This document shows positions 8,481-15,711 of a stretch of DNA of 64,000 nt, piece by piece (position 1 is the first letter of the stretch; each line of letters begins with the position of its first letter). The position numbers and the translations under genes were made by a program. Below the pieces are notes generated by a model. That model was given only the letters and a program-made list of their open reading frames with translations. It was not told where the DNA came from and did not search any database. This stretch comes from JBDWFY01 sp039976075 (GTDB lineage Bacteria; Pseudomonadota; Alphaproteobacteria; Rhizobiales; Stappiaceae): contig JBDWFY010000022.1 in the NCBI GenBank assembly GCA_039976075.1, forward strand, positions 496,001-560,000, given 5' to 3'.

Positions 8481-9344
8481 ATGAAACTAGGCGTTATCTG
8501 CGACGGCATCAGCCGTGATTTGGCCCACACCGTGGACGTCATGGACGAATTTGCGCTGGAATATGCAGAGCTTCAGTTTGTCGGTGATTCCGAGGTCGGC
8601 GACCATTCAGCTCAGGAAATCAAGGAAATCGACACATTGCTGCGCGACCGGGGTAAACCTGTGTCCTGTGTGAGCCGCCACGTCTTTGCCGGCATGACCA
8701 TTGCTAACAAACCCGGTGACACGCTGCATACCAAGCACATGGACGCGCTCAAGCGGGTGATCGACATGGCCCATGTGGTCGGCAGCCCTTTAGTGCGCAT
8801 TATGACCCCCAAGAAAGAGCAGATCCTTTGGGGGCGCGGTGGGGCTGAAAAATGGAACGTGGCGCATGGTGCGTGGGACGCAATGTTGCCGCTGATTGCG
8901 CCCTCCATCGACATAGCCAAACAGGCCGGTGTGACGCTGGTTGTCGAAACTGGCAACGGCACCATGGTCAATTCAAACTACACCGGTCGCAAGTTGATCG
9001 ATGATCTGGATGCGAAGGAATCGCTCAAAATTCTGTGGGATCCGGCCAACAACTGCTGGTGTCACGAAACTGCCTATCCAAACGGTTACGACGAAGCCAA
9101 AGACGGATACCTGGGGCACATCCACATCAAGGATGTCGTGGTCGACACACCACGCGCGACACTTGAAGTGAAGCGAATGGGTGAAGGCGAGCTTGCAGAC
9201 CAGTTCCAGCCAATTGCCGATGCGCTGCGTCGCGACAACTATGATGGCGTGATCAGCTTTGAAAGCGTCTACCACCCCGGAAACGGAGACTTCGAAGCGG
9301 GCTTCCGCCAGTGCATCGACAGGTTCAAGGCACTGTACGGCTAG
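8481..9344 (+). CDS. Sugar phosphate isomerase/epimerase, AP endonuclease 2-like TIM barrel
   Basis: A 287-residue protein of the xylose-isomerase-like TIM-barrel superfamily. Candidate metal ligands appear in family order: the Glu of LVVETGN, the Asp/Asn of LWDPANN, the His of HIHIKD and the C-terminal Glu of ISFESVYHPGN. The start ATG at 8481 has GGAGAACTAGGAA just ahead. As the last gene of the TRAP operon it probably isomerises or epimerises a keto-sugar intermediate made by the dehydrogenase. An inverted-repeat region follows immediately after the stop codon. The family is clear; the exact substrate is not. Confidence 0.9.
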   Translation: MKLGVICDGISRDLAHTVDVMDEFALEYAELQFVGDSEVGDHSAQEIKEIDTLLRDRGKPVSCVSRHVFAGMTIANKPGDTLHTKHMDALKRVIDMAHVVGSPLVRIMTPKKEQILWGRGGAEKWNVAHGAWDAMLPLIAPSIDIAKQAGVTLVVETGNGTMVNSNYTGRKLIDDLDAKESLKILWDPANNCWCHETAYPNGYDEAKDGYLGHIHIKDVVVDTPRATLEVKRMGEGELADQFQPIADALRRDNYDGVISFESVYHPGNGDFEAGFRQCIDRFKALYG

Positions 9345-9510
9345 TGTGGTGGATTTGAAGTTCCTCTCATTGTGTCAGCCAGGCTGAGTAGGAACTTGAA
9401 AACCTTAAACAGAAATAGAAACAAAACCTTGCTAGTGCCTTCCTTGAATCTGAAGCTCGTTCTGAATGGGCGGCAAATTGTGACGAACTTCAGATTCAGG
9501 GCACTAGACC
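9345..9510. repeat. Two successive inverted repeats after the TRAP operon
   Basis: Repeat A: TTGAAGTTCCT at 9355-9365 pairs with AGGAACTTGAA at 9390-9400 (one mismatch) and encloses the palindrome TCAGCCAGGCTGA at 9375-9387. Repeat B: the arm starting CTAGTGCC at 9432 and running to 9460 pairs with the arm 9483-9507 ending GGCACTAG, with an inserted TTCC and one mismatch. CTAG occurs at 9341, 9432 and 9504. Such structure suits the ends of a small mobile element or a dispersed intergenic repeat, possibly also acting as transcript end. No transposase gene is present. Confidence 0.5.
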
Positions 9511-9867
9511 AGATCAATGATCGCGTTATCAGCGGGGGCCGGATCACCCGTGTTCGAGAGGGACAATTGGGCCCCTATAGTCGCGAGCAATTGGTGATTG
9601 AAGGCGTCGATAGTACGAGCAATAAGACCGACCCGCTTCGGCTTGCGGCTTTGGTGCTGTGCGAGGTGTCGTGCGCAAATCTAATGGCGCGGCGCGCTAC
9701 ACTTTTATTTCTCATTACTGATTGCCGACTATTTGCCGTTTTGCAGGAGAAATTGAGTGACGTTTGAGTGACTAAGGTCAAACTCAACGAGCGAATTATT
9801 CGATGCTCGACCAAATGCGAACAACAGGATAGGAAATCTGCGGAGAGTTGGCCGGAGGACCGTAATC
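9511..9867. other. Spacer without a supported gene
   Basis: A frame open from 9372 to 9767 (131 residues) runs through the inverted repeats and has no ribosome binding site; its translation matches nothing I recognise. I treat the stretch as non-coding, perhaps decayed, DNA. The ribosome binding site of the next gene lies at its right end. Confidence 0.4.
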
Positions 9868-10188
9868 ATGGAATCTACTAAATGCGGTGATTGGCGCAGG
9901 CTTACAACCAGAGAAGAGTTTGTCGAAGCGATCGCGGACAAGCCACTGGTGGATAAAGGCATTCGATTTACGATCACTGCCGATGGTCAAATTTCCGGAT
10001 CAGTCGATGCACAGCAATTCTCGGGAACCTGGTACTGGTCAGATGGATATTTCTGCAGAACCGTATGTCTAGACGGTGAAGACCTCGGATTGGACTGTGA
10101 AGTGATTGAACAGTGCGGAGATGAAATGCGATACACCCGCAAGAAGGGGGATGGAGATGCTTCGATTGTGACAATCAATTTGCCTTAA
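9868..10188 (+). CDS. Conserved hypothetical protein
   Basis: A 106-residue soluble protein with a good GGAGG ribosome binding site nine bases before the ATG. No signal peptide or membrane segment is seen. The C-terminal half has a beta-rich look (ITADGQISGSVDAQQFSGTW, followed by YFCRTVCLDG and MRYTRKKGDGDASIVTI), a pattern I recall from short alphaproteobacterial proteins of unknown function. Four cysteines are present. It stands alone between accessory spacers, so the context gives no function. Confidence 0.65.
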   Translation: MESTKCGDWRRLTTREEFVEAIADKPLVDKGIRFTITADGQISGSVDAQQFSGTWYWSDGYFCRTVCLDGEDLGLDCEVIEQCGDEMRYTRKKGDGDASIVTINLP

Positions 10189-10422
10189 AAACAAGGCATT
10201 TTATCCTAACTTTAGGGATTCCTTCCGGATGTTCCCCGCAACGATACATTCGTCAGACAGCGAAAATTATTATACAACGTATTGTGGTAAAAATACTTTA
10301 TTTTTTATTCCATAATTCAGAAAAATCTATTTTAAATCAAATATTTATTACATTTGATTGTATTTTTTCAAAATCGCCTCAATATGCGCATTTTCTTTCA
10401 CTATTTCGTGAGGAGATGCAGC
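10189..10422. other. AT-rich spacer with an inverted repeat
   Basis: Between about 10260 and 10375 the sequence is extremely AT-rich compared with its surroundings. It holds the inverted repeat AATCAAAT (10335-10342) and ATTTGATT (10352-10359). This looks like a regulatory region, possibly silenced by a nucleoid protein, in front of the small gene at 10423. Confidence 0.4.
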
Positions 10423-10548
10423 ATGCATCTGTTTGGTATGGAGGACAGTGAAGGGCGGCTCTCAATGATCTCGGTAGATGATTGTTTGTTTGAGTTGCGA
10501 GGGGCCTTCGGAGGCACTGTCTGTTCAGTTTATTCGAAAAAGCAATAA
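10423..10548 (+). CDS. Small protein, 41 residues, unknown
   Basis: An ATG at 10423 is preceded by AGGAG with a seven-base spacing, a near-ideal ribosome binding site. The product (start MHLFGMEDSEGRLSMISV) is 41 residues, with two Cys and no membrane segment. The frame is open further upstream, but only through AT-rich spacer. I recognise no family. Coding status rests on the ribosome binding site alone. Confidence 0.4.
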   Translation: MHLFGMEDSEGRLSMISVDDCLFELRGAFGGTVCSVYSKKQ

Positions 10549-10616
10549 TTATAAATCGAGACACTCAGAAGCGCACTGCGTCCATTTGTGAAAGAGCGAA
10601 TTAGGGAGTGTTTGAG

Positions 10617-11795
10617 ATGCAGAGCTTCTCGTCTATGCGGGAGACCGCCTTTCGGTATGTCGTTTCAATGATTTTTTTGTTGTTTTGCGGCAGTGCGGCC
10701 TTTGCGGCCGAAAGGCCATTGAGTGAAGCCCAGTCAAAACAATATGCTAATGGCGGTACTGTCAGAATTATTACCAAGGGATTGGGATGCACCTGTACGA
10801 ACGTTGCTTCCGATATGGCAAAAGTGCTCAATGACATGGGACAGCTGCGCGTGCTTCCCGTCCTGGGACACGGCTCGATCCAGGGAATTGCCGATGTCAT
10901 GCATCTGAAGGGGATAGACCTGAGTATTCTCCAATCTGATGTGCTGGCCTATGTCAAACGGAACAAACTGCATCAGAACATCGATAATCGCGTCCGTTTT
11001 GTAACGCGTCTTTACAGTAGTGAACTTCACCTGGTAGCCGGCGCGGGCATAGAGAGAATTGAAGACCTCCAGGGGAAGGTCGTCAATTTTGATGTGAAAG
11101 GGCGCGGCGCAGCCATCACGGCCCAAAATGTATTTGACGCCCTTGGAATTGAACCGCAGAAAGTGAATCTTGAGCGGGATGTCGCAATTGAAAAGGTCCG
11201 TTCCGGTGAAATCGCCGCGTCCTTCGTGGTGACGGGCAAGCCGGCTGCCTCAATGCAGAAGATCGAACCAGGCAATGGTCTGCATCTCCTGTCGATTCCC
11301 ATTAACGAGGCAATTGCCAACTCCTATGTACCTGCCACGCTTTCTCATGAAGAATACCCCAATCTCATTCCTGAGGGACAAGTCATCGAGACGATTGCCG
11401 TCGCCGAAGTTCTTGCCGTCTACAACTGGAAAGATGACACCGACCGGTACCGGAAGCTGGAGGGATTTGTTGACGCCCTGTTTTCAAATATCGATCAGTT
11501 CCACGAACCGATCCGGCATCCGAAGTGGAAAGACGTAAACATCACAGCATCTGTCCCTGGTTGGACCCGCTTCAAACCGGCCCAGCAGTGGCTGGACAAT
11601 CATGCCAAGCAGGTCGATGTTGCTCAACAGACGAGCAGTTCAAGTGATTTAGAACTGCGAGAGCGATTTCAGAAATTCCTGGTCGAATCCGGTTACAAAC
11701 CTCAGTCACAGCCAAATGCGCGCCAGGTCGAACTGATGTTTCAGGATTTTCTCAGATGGCGGCAACAGACAACGGCGGCCTCGACGACGCAGTAA
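10617..11795 (+). CDS. TAXI family TRAP-type solute receptor, orphan
   Basis: A protein of about 392 residues with a signal peptide ending AAFAA-ER, so periplasmic or exported. The body matches TAXI/NMT1-like receptors: GGTVRIITKG at the start of the first lobe, then a second lobe containing GKVVNFDVKGRGAAITAQNVF. The ATG at 10617 is chosen because AGGGAG sits eight bases before it; the GTG at 10608 is too close. No TRAP permease gene accompanies it, unlike the TRAP system at 4.6-7.5 kb. A C-terminal extension of about 60 residues (from roughly DVAQQTSSSSDLELRERF) ends in a charged helical region. A terminator follows. Its ligand and partner are unknown. Confidence 0.82.
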   Translation: MQSFSSMRETAFRYVVSMIFLLFCGSAAFAAERPLSEAQSKQYANGGTVRIITKGLGCTCTNVASDMAKVLNDMGQLRVLPVLGHGSIQGIADVMHLKGIDLSILQSDVLAYVKRNKLHQNIDNRVRFVTRLYSSELHLVAGAGIERIEDLQGKVVNFDVKGRGAAITAQNVFDALGIEPQKVNLERDVAIEKVRSGEIAASFVVTGKPAASMQKIEPGNGLHLLSIPINEAIANSYVPATLSHEEYPNLIPEGQVIETIAVAEVLAVYNWKDDTDRYRKLEGFVDALFSNIDQFHEPIRHPKWKDVNITASVPGWTRFKPAQQWLDNHAKQVDVAQQTSSSSDLELRERFQKFLVESGYKPQSQPNARQVELMFQDFLRWRQQTTAASTTQ

Positions 11796-11896
11796 ACGCA
11801 ACCTGTTGTCAGCGAAGAGTCTGCCGGGGTGGCGAGGTGCACGATGCCGGAACCGTTTGGTCAAGATGCACGGCAATCCTTGCCATCGCATCAACG

Positions 11897-11924
11897 GAAG
11901 GCGCATGCGTGCGCCTTCTTTTTT
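11897..11924 (+). terminator. Intrinsic terminator after the TAXI gene
   Basis: GAAGGCGCA (11897-11905) and TGCGCCTTC (11910-11918) form a perfect nine-base-pair stem with a TGCG loop, followed by six T residues. This is a textbook Rho-independent terminator for the rightward TAXI gene, ending 102 bases upstream. Confidence 0.9.
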
Positions 11925-12053
11925 CTAGAATATCGATTTGAACACGCGCCTAAATAATTGAAACAGAACGGTATTCAAAGTTCGACTTGATCAGGAAAGT
12001 CGGTTCAAGTGAGCGACGTTGTCGTCTTGGCAGTAACCCGATCGCGGGGATTG

Positions 12054-12416
12054 TTACCGCTTGACCTTGCCCAGCCGCGCTTCGACGCTCAGATGCTTTG
12101 CCAGATAATCCAGAACCAGTTTGTGGTCTTCCTTTTCCAAAGGATCCATCGCCTGTTCTTCAACCATCCAGGTGATCGTTTCATCCCAGTCTTCGCTGGA
12201 CAGACCTTGCTGCGCGACCAGTTTCAACGAGTGGCAGGCGCTGCAATAGATTTCCACTTCTTCACGACCGATGTCCTCCGGCAAGCCCATTTGGGCGAGT
12301 TCATCCTCTTCGTCATTCGAATGGGCAGGGGAGGCGATAACCAGTGGTGCCGCAACAGTGAAAGCGAGCAGGATCGCCGCCATAGTGTGTCCGGCCATCA
12401 TCGGGCGAAATGACAT
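12054..12416 (-). CDS. Small c-type cytochrome, probable SorB-like subunit of sulfite dehydrogenase
   Basis: A 120-residue exported protein. The ATG at 12416 is chosen because AGGAG stands seven bases ahead of it; a longer frame from 12452 is less likely. A signal peptide with a hydrophobic core (AAILLAFTVAAPLV) ends near the ASPAHS segment. One haem c motif is seen, YCSACHSLKL, with a later Met (EEQAMDPL) as possible second iron ligand. It lies downstream of the molybdenum subunit gene on the same strand, 199 bases away across a strong hairpin, and would carry electrons from sulfite oxidation to a cytochrome c or oxidase. SorB is the natural comparison; identity is inferred from context. Confidence 0.8.
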   Translation of the reverse strand: MSFRPMMAGHTMAAILLAFTVAAPLVIASPAHSNDEEDELAQMGLPEDIGREEVEIYCSACHSLKLVAQQGLSSEDWDETITWMVEEQAMDPLEKEDHKLVLDYLAKHLSVEARLGKVKR

Positions 12417-12547
12417 ATATGTACTCCTGGAAATTTCGGTTGCGCGGCTCATTCACGTCGCTTTTCGGAGCGACAGCAACATGCGCAAAAAAATCGCGAA
12501 TATAGGTGGTTTGTCGTTCAGATGATCTTGTCTGAAAAGCATATACC

Positions 12548-12586
12548 CAAGCCCGGACGTGACATGGGTTCGCACGTCCGGGCTTG
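12548..12586 (-). promoter_or_regulatory. Strong intercistronic hairpin between the sulfite dehydrogenase genes
   Basis: CAAGCCCGGACGTG (12548-12561) and CACGTCCGGGCTTG (12573-12586) form a perfect 14-base-pair stem with an 11-base loop, 30 bases after the Mo-subunit stop. No T run follows on the minus strand, so this is more likely an RNA-stability or partial-termination element that sets the ratio of the two subunits than a full terminator. Confidence 0.65.
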
Positions 12587-12615
12587 TCATCCTTCAACGT
12601 CAACGTATTGAACCG

Positions 12616-13911
12616 TCAGGCGGTACGCCGGACCGCGATGCGATGCATTGAGTTGTTCAGGTATCCCTTGGGATTCCAGGCGATGCCATGCGGCTGTGCA
12701 ACACCTTTGTCGCTGATCGCCCGTGCCCAGACTTCATAATAACCGACCATCGGGAGTGGAACCATGACCTTGAAGTTCTGCCAGGCGTACGGGTTGGCAG
12801 GTGCATCAAGGTCGGTCTCAATCCAGGTAGCGCCGAAATCCATCGACACTTCGACTTTGGCAACTGTGTCATCACCTGCCCAGGCATGGCCGCGAACTTC
12901 GATTTCACCACTAGCCGTTTCCGAACCGCCTTCAGGTGACGTGATCAGCGACTTGACGGGCATGGCCTGGATGATGTCGAAATCCTCTTCGCCGACCTTC
13001 TCACCGGGCTCGACAGGACGATTTGGCACTCGGTAGGCTGTGCCTGTCATTTTCGGACCGTCATGGACCTGATCGCGCAGCCAGATTCGTTTCAGCCATT
13101 TCTGGGAGCAGGAGCCTGGCCAGCCGGGAACGACGAGCCGCAACGGTGCACCGTTCATGGGATGGATCGGAGCGCCGTTCTGTGCGAAAGCAATCAGATT
13201 ATGCGGGTTCATGGCCTTGTCGATCGGGACACCACGGGAAATCGGCAGCTTGCCTTCTTCGCCGGAAAGATGCGTATCGGCGCCAACATGGGCCGTGTAG
13301 ATGGCCGTATCCTTCACGCCCGCTGCTTTCAGGACATCCGCAAGCCGCACGCCGGTCCAGTTGGAACAGGCGACAGCGCCATAAGTCCACTGGTTGCCCT
13401 TTGCTGGCGGATTGTGGAATGCGCGGCCATTACCTCCACATTCGATCGTGAGCGCTTCGGTGACGACTTCGAAATCCTTCTGCAGATCGGCAATGCTGAG
13501 TTCCATCGGTTTGTCCACCAACCCGTCAATGGTCAGTTTCCAGGTTTCCGCATCGGTTTCTTCCGGTGGATTTCCATTATTTCGGATGAAATGGCGGGAG
13601 GTCGGGGTAATCCAGTCGTCCAGAAGGTGGGGTGGCGTTTCGGCATTCATTGGCCGGTCATTAAGCAGTGTCAGGCCGTCTTTACCTTCGATGGTTTCAT
13701 CGGACGCAAGAGCGATGGGAATGAACCCAGCCGGCATATTGGCAGAAAAAGGAATACTGGCGCCCACCATTGCGCCCATTGTTGCAAGGCCGGCGCCCTT
13801 CAGAAAGCCGCGCCGGTCGGCATTTGGAACGCGACCAAAAACAAGTTTGTCGGCCTCGTCTTGGTTTTTTTCGTACAGTTCAAACAATCCACCAGGCAAT
13901 TTTTCACTCAT
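12616..13911 (-). CDS. Sulfite dehydrogenase molybdenum subunit (SorA/SoxC-like)
   Basis: A 431-residue member of the sulfite oxidase family. A twin-arginine signal is visible (RRGFLKGAGLATMGAMVG, from about residue 32), implying folded export to the periplasm. The molybdopterin domain contains the Cys ligand in LTIECGGNGR, and the dimerisation domain follows (from about GGSETASGEIEVRGHAWAG). The ATG at 13911 is preferred because GGAGGAATTCC precedes it; the frame extends to 13926. Together with the downstream c-type cytochrome it would oxidise sulfite to sulfate. SoxC from the thiosulfate-oxidising complex is the main alternative, but no other sox gene is present. Confidence 0.9.
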   Translation of the reverse strand: MSEKLPGGLFELYEKNQDEADKLVFGRVPNADRRGFLKGAGLATMGAMVGASIPFSANMPAGFIPIALASDETIEGKDGLTLLNDRPMNAETPPHLLDDWITPTSRHFIRNNGNPPEETDAETWKLTIDGLVDKPMELSIADLQKDFEVVTEALTIECGGNGRAFHNPPAKGNQWTYGAVACSNWTGVRLADVLKAAGVKDTAIYTAHVGADTHLSGEEGKLPISRGVPIDKAMNPHNLIAFAQNGAPIHPMNGAPLRLVVPGWPGSCSQKWLKRIWLRDQVHDGPKMTGTAYRVPNRPVEPGEKVGEEDFDIIQAMPVKSLITSPEGGSETASGEIEVRGHAWAGDDTVAKVEVSMDFGATWIETDLDAPANPYAWQNFKVMVPLPMVGYYEVWARAISDKGVAQPHGIAWNPKGYLNNSMHRIAVRRTA

Positions 13912-14204
13912 TGGAATTCCTCCCATCAGTCAGAATAAATCGACAATTTGCCGCTCCAAAACGCGAATTCCTCTACCCCCGCGAAAACGCGAAAGAGAAT
14001 CACCCATGCAATTAAAACGTGCGACAAGGCGGTTCTATTCTGAGGATGGGATTTTTTTTTGGCAAAATGACAAATGTGCCGATTTTTAGGAAATTTTATG
14101 CCGGGCAGGGGTGGCACGCAAAAGAGTTACCTTGAAACATCTGAGTTAGGAAAGAGATATCGAGACGTTTACATTGGCTCGCGGTCGGCATTTCGGACAC
14201 TGAG
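13912..14204. other. Spacer upstream of the sulfite dehydrogenase gene
   Basis: No gene is seen. It should hold the promoter for the leftward sulfite dehydrogenase genes, and its right part probably includes the non-coding tail of the degraded insertion sequence that follows. I could not place promoter boxes or a terminal inverted repeat with confidence. Confidence 0.4.
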
Positions 14205-14425
14205 TTAGGCGAACATGATCTTATTCTCAAATTCACTCGAGCAGAGGTAGCCCAACGCGGAATGGTGCCGCTTCAGGTTATAGAGACAGCCGAAGTAGCT
14301 GAACACAACTGCGTTGGCTTCTTTGCAAGTTTAGCAGACCTTGCATGCCGCCCTTTTTTCGTTTTCCGGGAGGAGAAGAGGCTCTCCATTGCGGCAGTTT
14401 CCCAGACGTTGCCGGATAGTTCAGA
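14205..14425 (-). pseudogene. Remnant of an IS3-family transposase (OrfB C-terminus), frameshifted
   Basis: Read on the minus strand, one frame gives SGNVWETAAMESLFSSRKT (about 14415-14360), the counterpart of the NAAMESFFSSLKT block of IS3-family OrfB proteins. A second frame then gives FSYFGCLYNLKRHHSALGY with a following SSEFEN (about 14318-14219), the counterpart of the usual FDYIE-FYNRRRRHSALGY end. The two pieces are in different frames, so at least one frameshift has occurred, and everything upstream is missing. The right end overlaps the last codons of the ROK regulator. The piece is non-functional and marks an old insertion. Confidence 0.8.
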
Positions 14426-15566
14426 GGCCTTTGTGAGCCGGCCCTGAATGAATCGATGGATTTGTTATGCTGTAAAGCGGTAAGGCAGCTGCACCAAGAT
14501 GCGGTCGGTCATCAGTTGTTGCGCGAACGATCACTGGCGGTGCGATCTCAAAATCCTCGCCCAAAACCGTCACGTCTGCCAACCTCTGTACGATTTCATC
14601 GATCAACGGCTCGGCAAGAGAGCCACCCAGGACAATTGCTTCAGGAGCGTAGGTTCTTGCGATGACCAAGCACAGCCATTGCAACTGATGTGTTGCCCGA
14701 TCTGTCCAGTCCCGTACAATCTTATGCCCGTATATTTCTGCGGGAACACTACCAAGATGATCGTAGGAAATCCCAGCTCCATTTAGAGTATCTAACAGAT
14801 CCTGACCGGATGGACGTGGACGCGACTTTGGAAACAACCCGCCGAACTCTGCTGCGCTGCCATGACTTCCCAAATAGAGGTTTTGATCAATAACTGCTGC
14901 TCCTCCGATCCCGTATGAGAGCCAGATGTAACAGAAATTTTGATAAGACTTGCAAACGCCATACTGCATCTCGGCGAGACAGGCCGCCTTCGCGTCATTC
15001 ATCTGAAACACGGGCATTTCGAAGAACGGAGCCAGATCCGTCCGGACATCGATTGTTGGCCAGTGGGCCAATTGCGGCGTTCTGATCACCCGGCCAAGTT
15101 CGTGAGTGTGCTGCCCAGGATAACTTATGCCGCAGCCAATGAAGTCCTGCGCGACTTTCCCCAACGTAGCCATTTGGTGGCTGAGCTTACTGCTTGCCAC
15201 AGTAAGGATGTCGCGGAAGCTGCGGTCTTCCATAGGGAATTCGTCCTCCATAAGCAGGTTTCCCTGAGCGTCAGCGACCCCAACCAGGATACGATCAGGG
15301 TCAATAAATACCCCGCCGGAAAGTAGACTACCCGACCGAATTTCCAACAGTTTTGATGGAAAACCCTTTTTCCCGAAACGCGTTGGATCAGGAACTTCTG
15401 ACAGAAGGCCATCTTCAAGCATCTGATTTGTCAGCCGCGTCACGGTTGACGGTGTCACGCCCAGTTTTTCGGTGAGCACCGTTCGAGACATCGCTCCGTT
15501 CGACCTGATCAAGCCAATGATTCGCTTGGTATTCAATTTTTTGACAGACCCGCGAGGCATCGACAT
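14421..15566 (-). CDS. ROK family transcriptional repressor (NagC/Mlc type)
   Basis: A 381-residue ROK protein. The N-terminal winged helix-turn-helix (about residues 12-60; SRTVLTEKLGVTPSTVTRLT) is followed by the sugar-kinase-like ROK domain with YIWLSYGIGGAAVIDQNLYL. The CxCGxxGCxE zinc motif of many ROK proteins is absent at the expected place. The gene is divergent from the ABC importer operon, with a NagC-like inverted repeat between them, so it likely represses that operon until an amino sugar phosphate or related ligand binds. Its last codons run into an IS3 transposase remnant, so the extreme C-terminus (after about SITNP) may not be original. Confidence 0.9.
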   Translation of the reverse strand: MSMPRGSVKKLNTKRIIGLIRSNGAMSRTVLTEKLGVTPSTVTRLTNQMLEDGLLSEVPDPTRFGKKGFPSKLLEIRSGSLLSGGVFIDPDRILVGVADAQGNLLMEDEFPMEDRSFRDILTVASSKLSHQMATLGKVAQDFIGCGISYPGQHTHELGRVIRTPQLAHWPTIDVRTDLAPFFEMPVFQMNDAKAACLAEMQYGVCKSYQNFCYIWLSYGIGGAAVIDQNLYLGSHGSAAEFGGLFPKSRPRPSGQDLLDTLNGAGISYDHLGSVPAEIYGHKIVRDWTDRATHQLQWLCLVIARTYAPEAIVLGGSLAEPLIDEIVQRLADVTVLGEDFEIAPPVIVRATTDDRPHLGAAALPLYSITNPSIHSGPAHKGL

Positions 15567-15589
15567 CTCCGTGTTCGTACTGGCTTACA

Positions 15590-15618
15590 CTTTATTATTT
15601 TGCATTGTGGAAATAAAG
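15590..15618. promoter_or_regulatory. NagC-like operator in the ROK/ABC divergent promoter region
   Basis: CTTTATT (15590-15596) and AATAAAG (15612-15618) form a perfect inverted repeat of seven bases per arm with a 15-base spacer. It resembles the AT-rich TTATT...AATAA operators of NagC/Mlc-type ROK repressors. It lies 24 bases from the ROK start and about 94 bases before the importer's first gene, well placed to control both directions. Confidence 0.6.
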
Positions 15619-15711
15619 CCTTGAGTTTTAATTTTCATTATGCACATTAATAGATGCCGCCTGGGTCATATCCGACCACAGAGCGCAAAAAACTTGTTTT
15701 GGGAGGAACAC

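Noticed and set aside
9372..9767. 131-residue open frame in the repeat region
   Set aside because: It runs through two inverted repeats, has no ribosome binding site and an unconvincing translation; kept only as a spacer.
13063..13938. 291-residue open frame opposite the sulfite dehydrogenase gene
   Set aside because: The minus strand codes for an intact Mo enzyme with Tat signal and Cys ligand; the plus-strand frame is a shadow.
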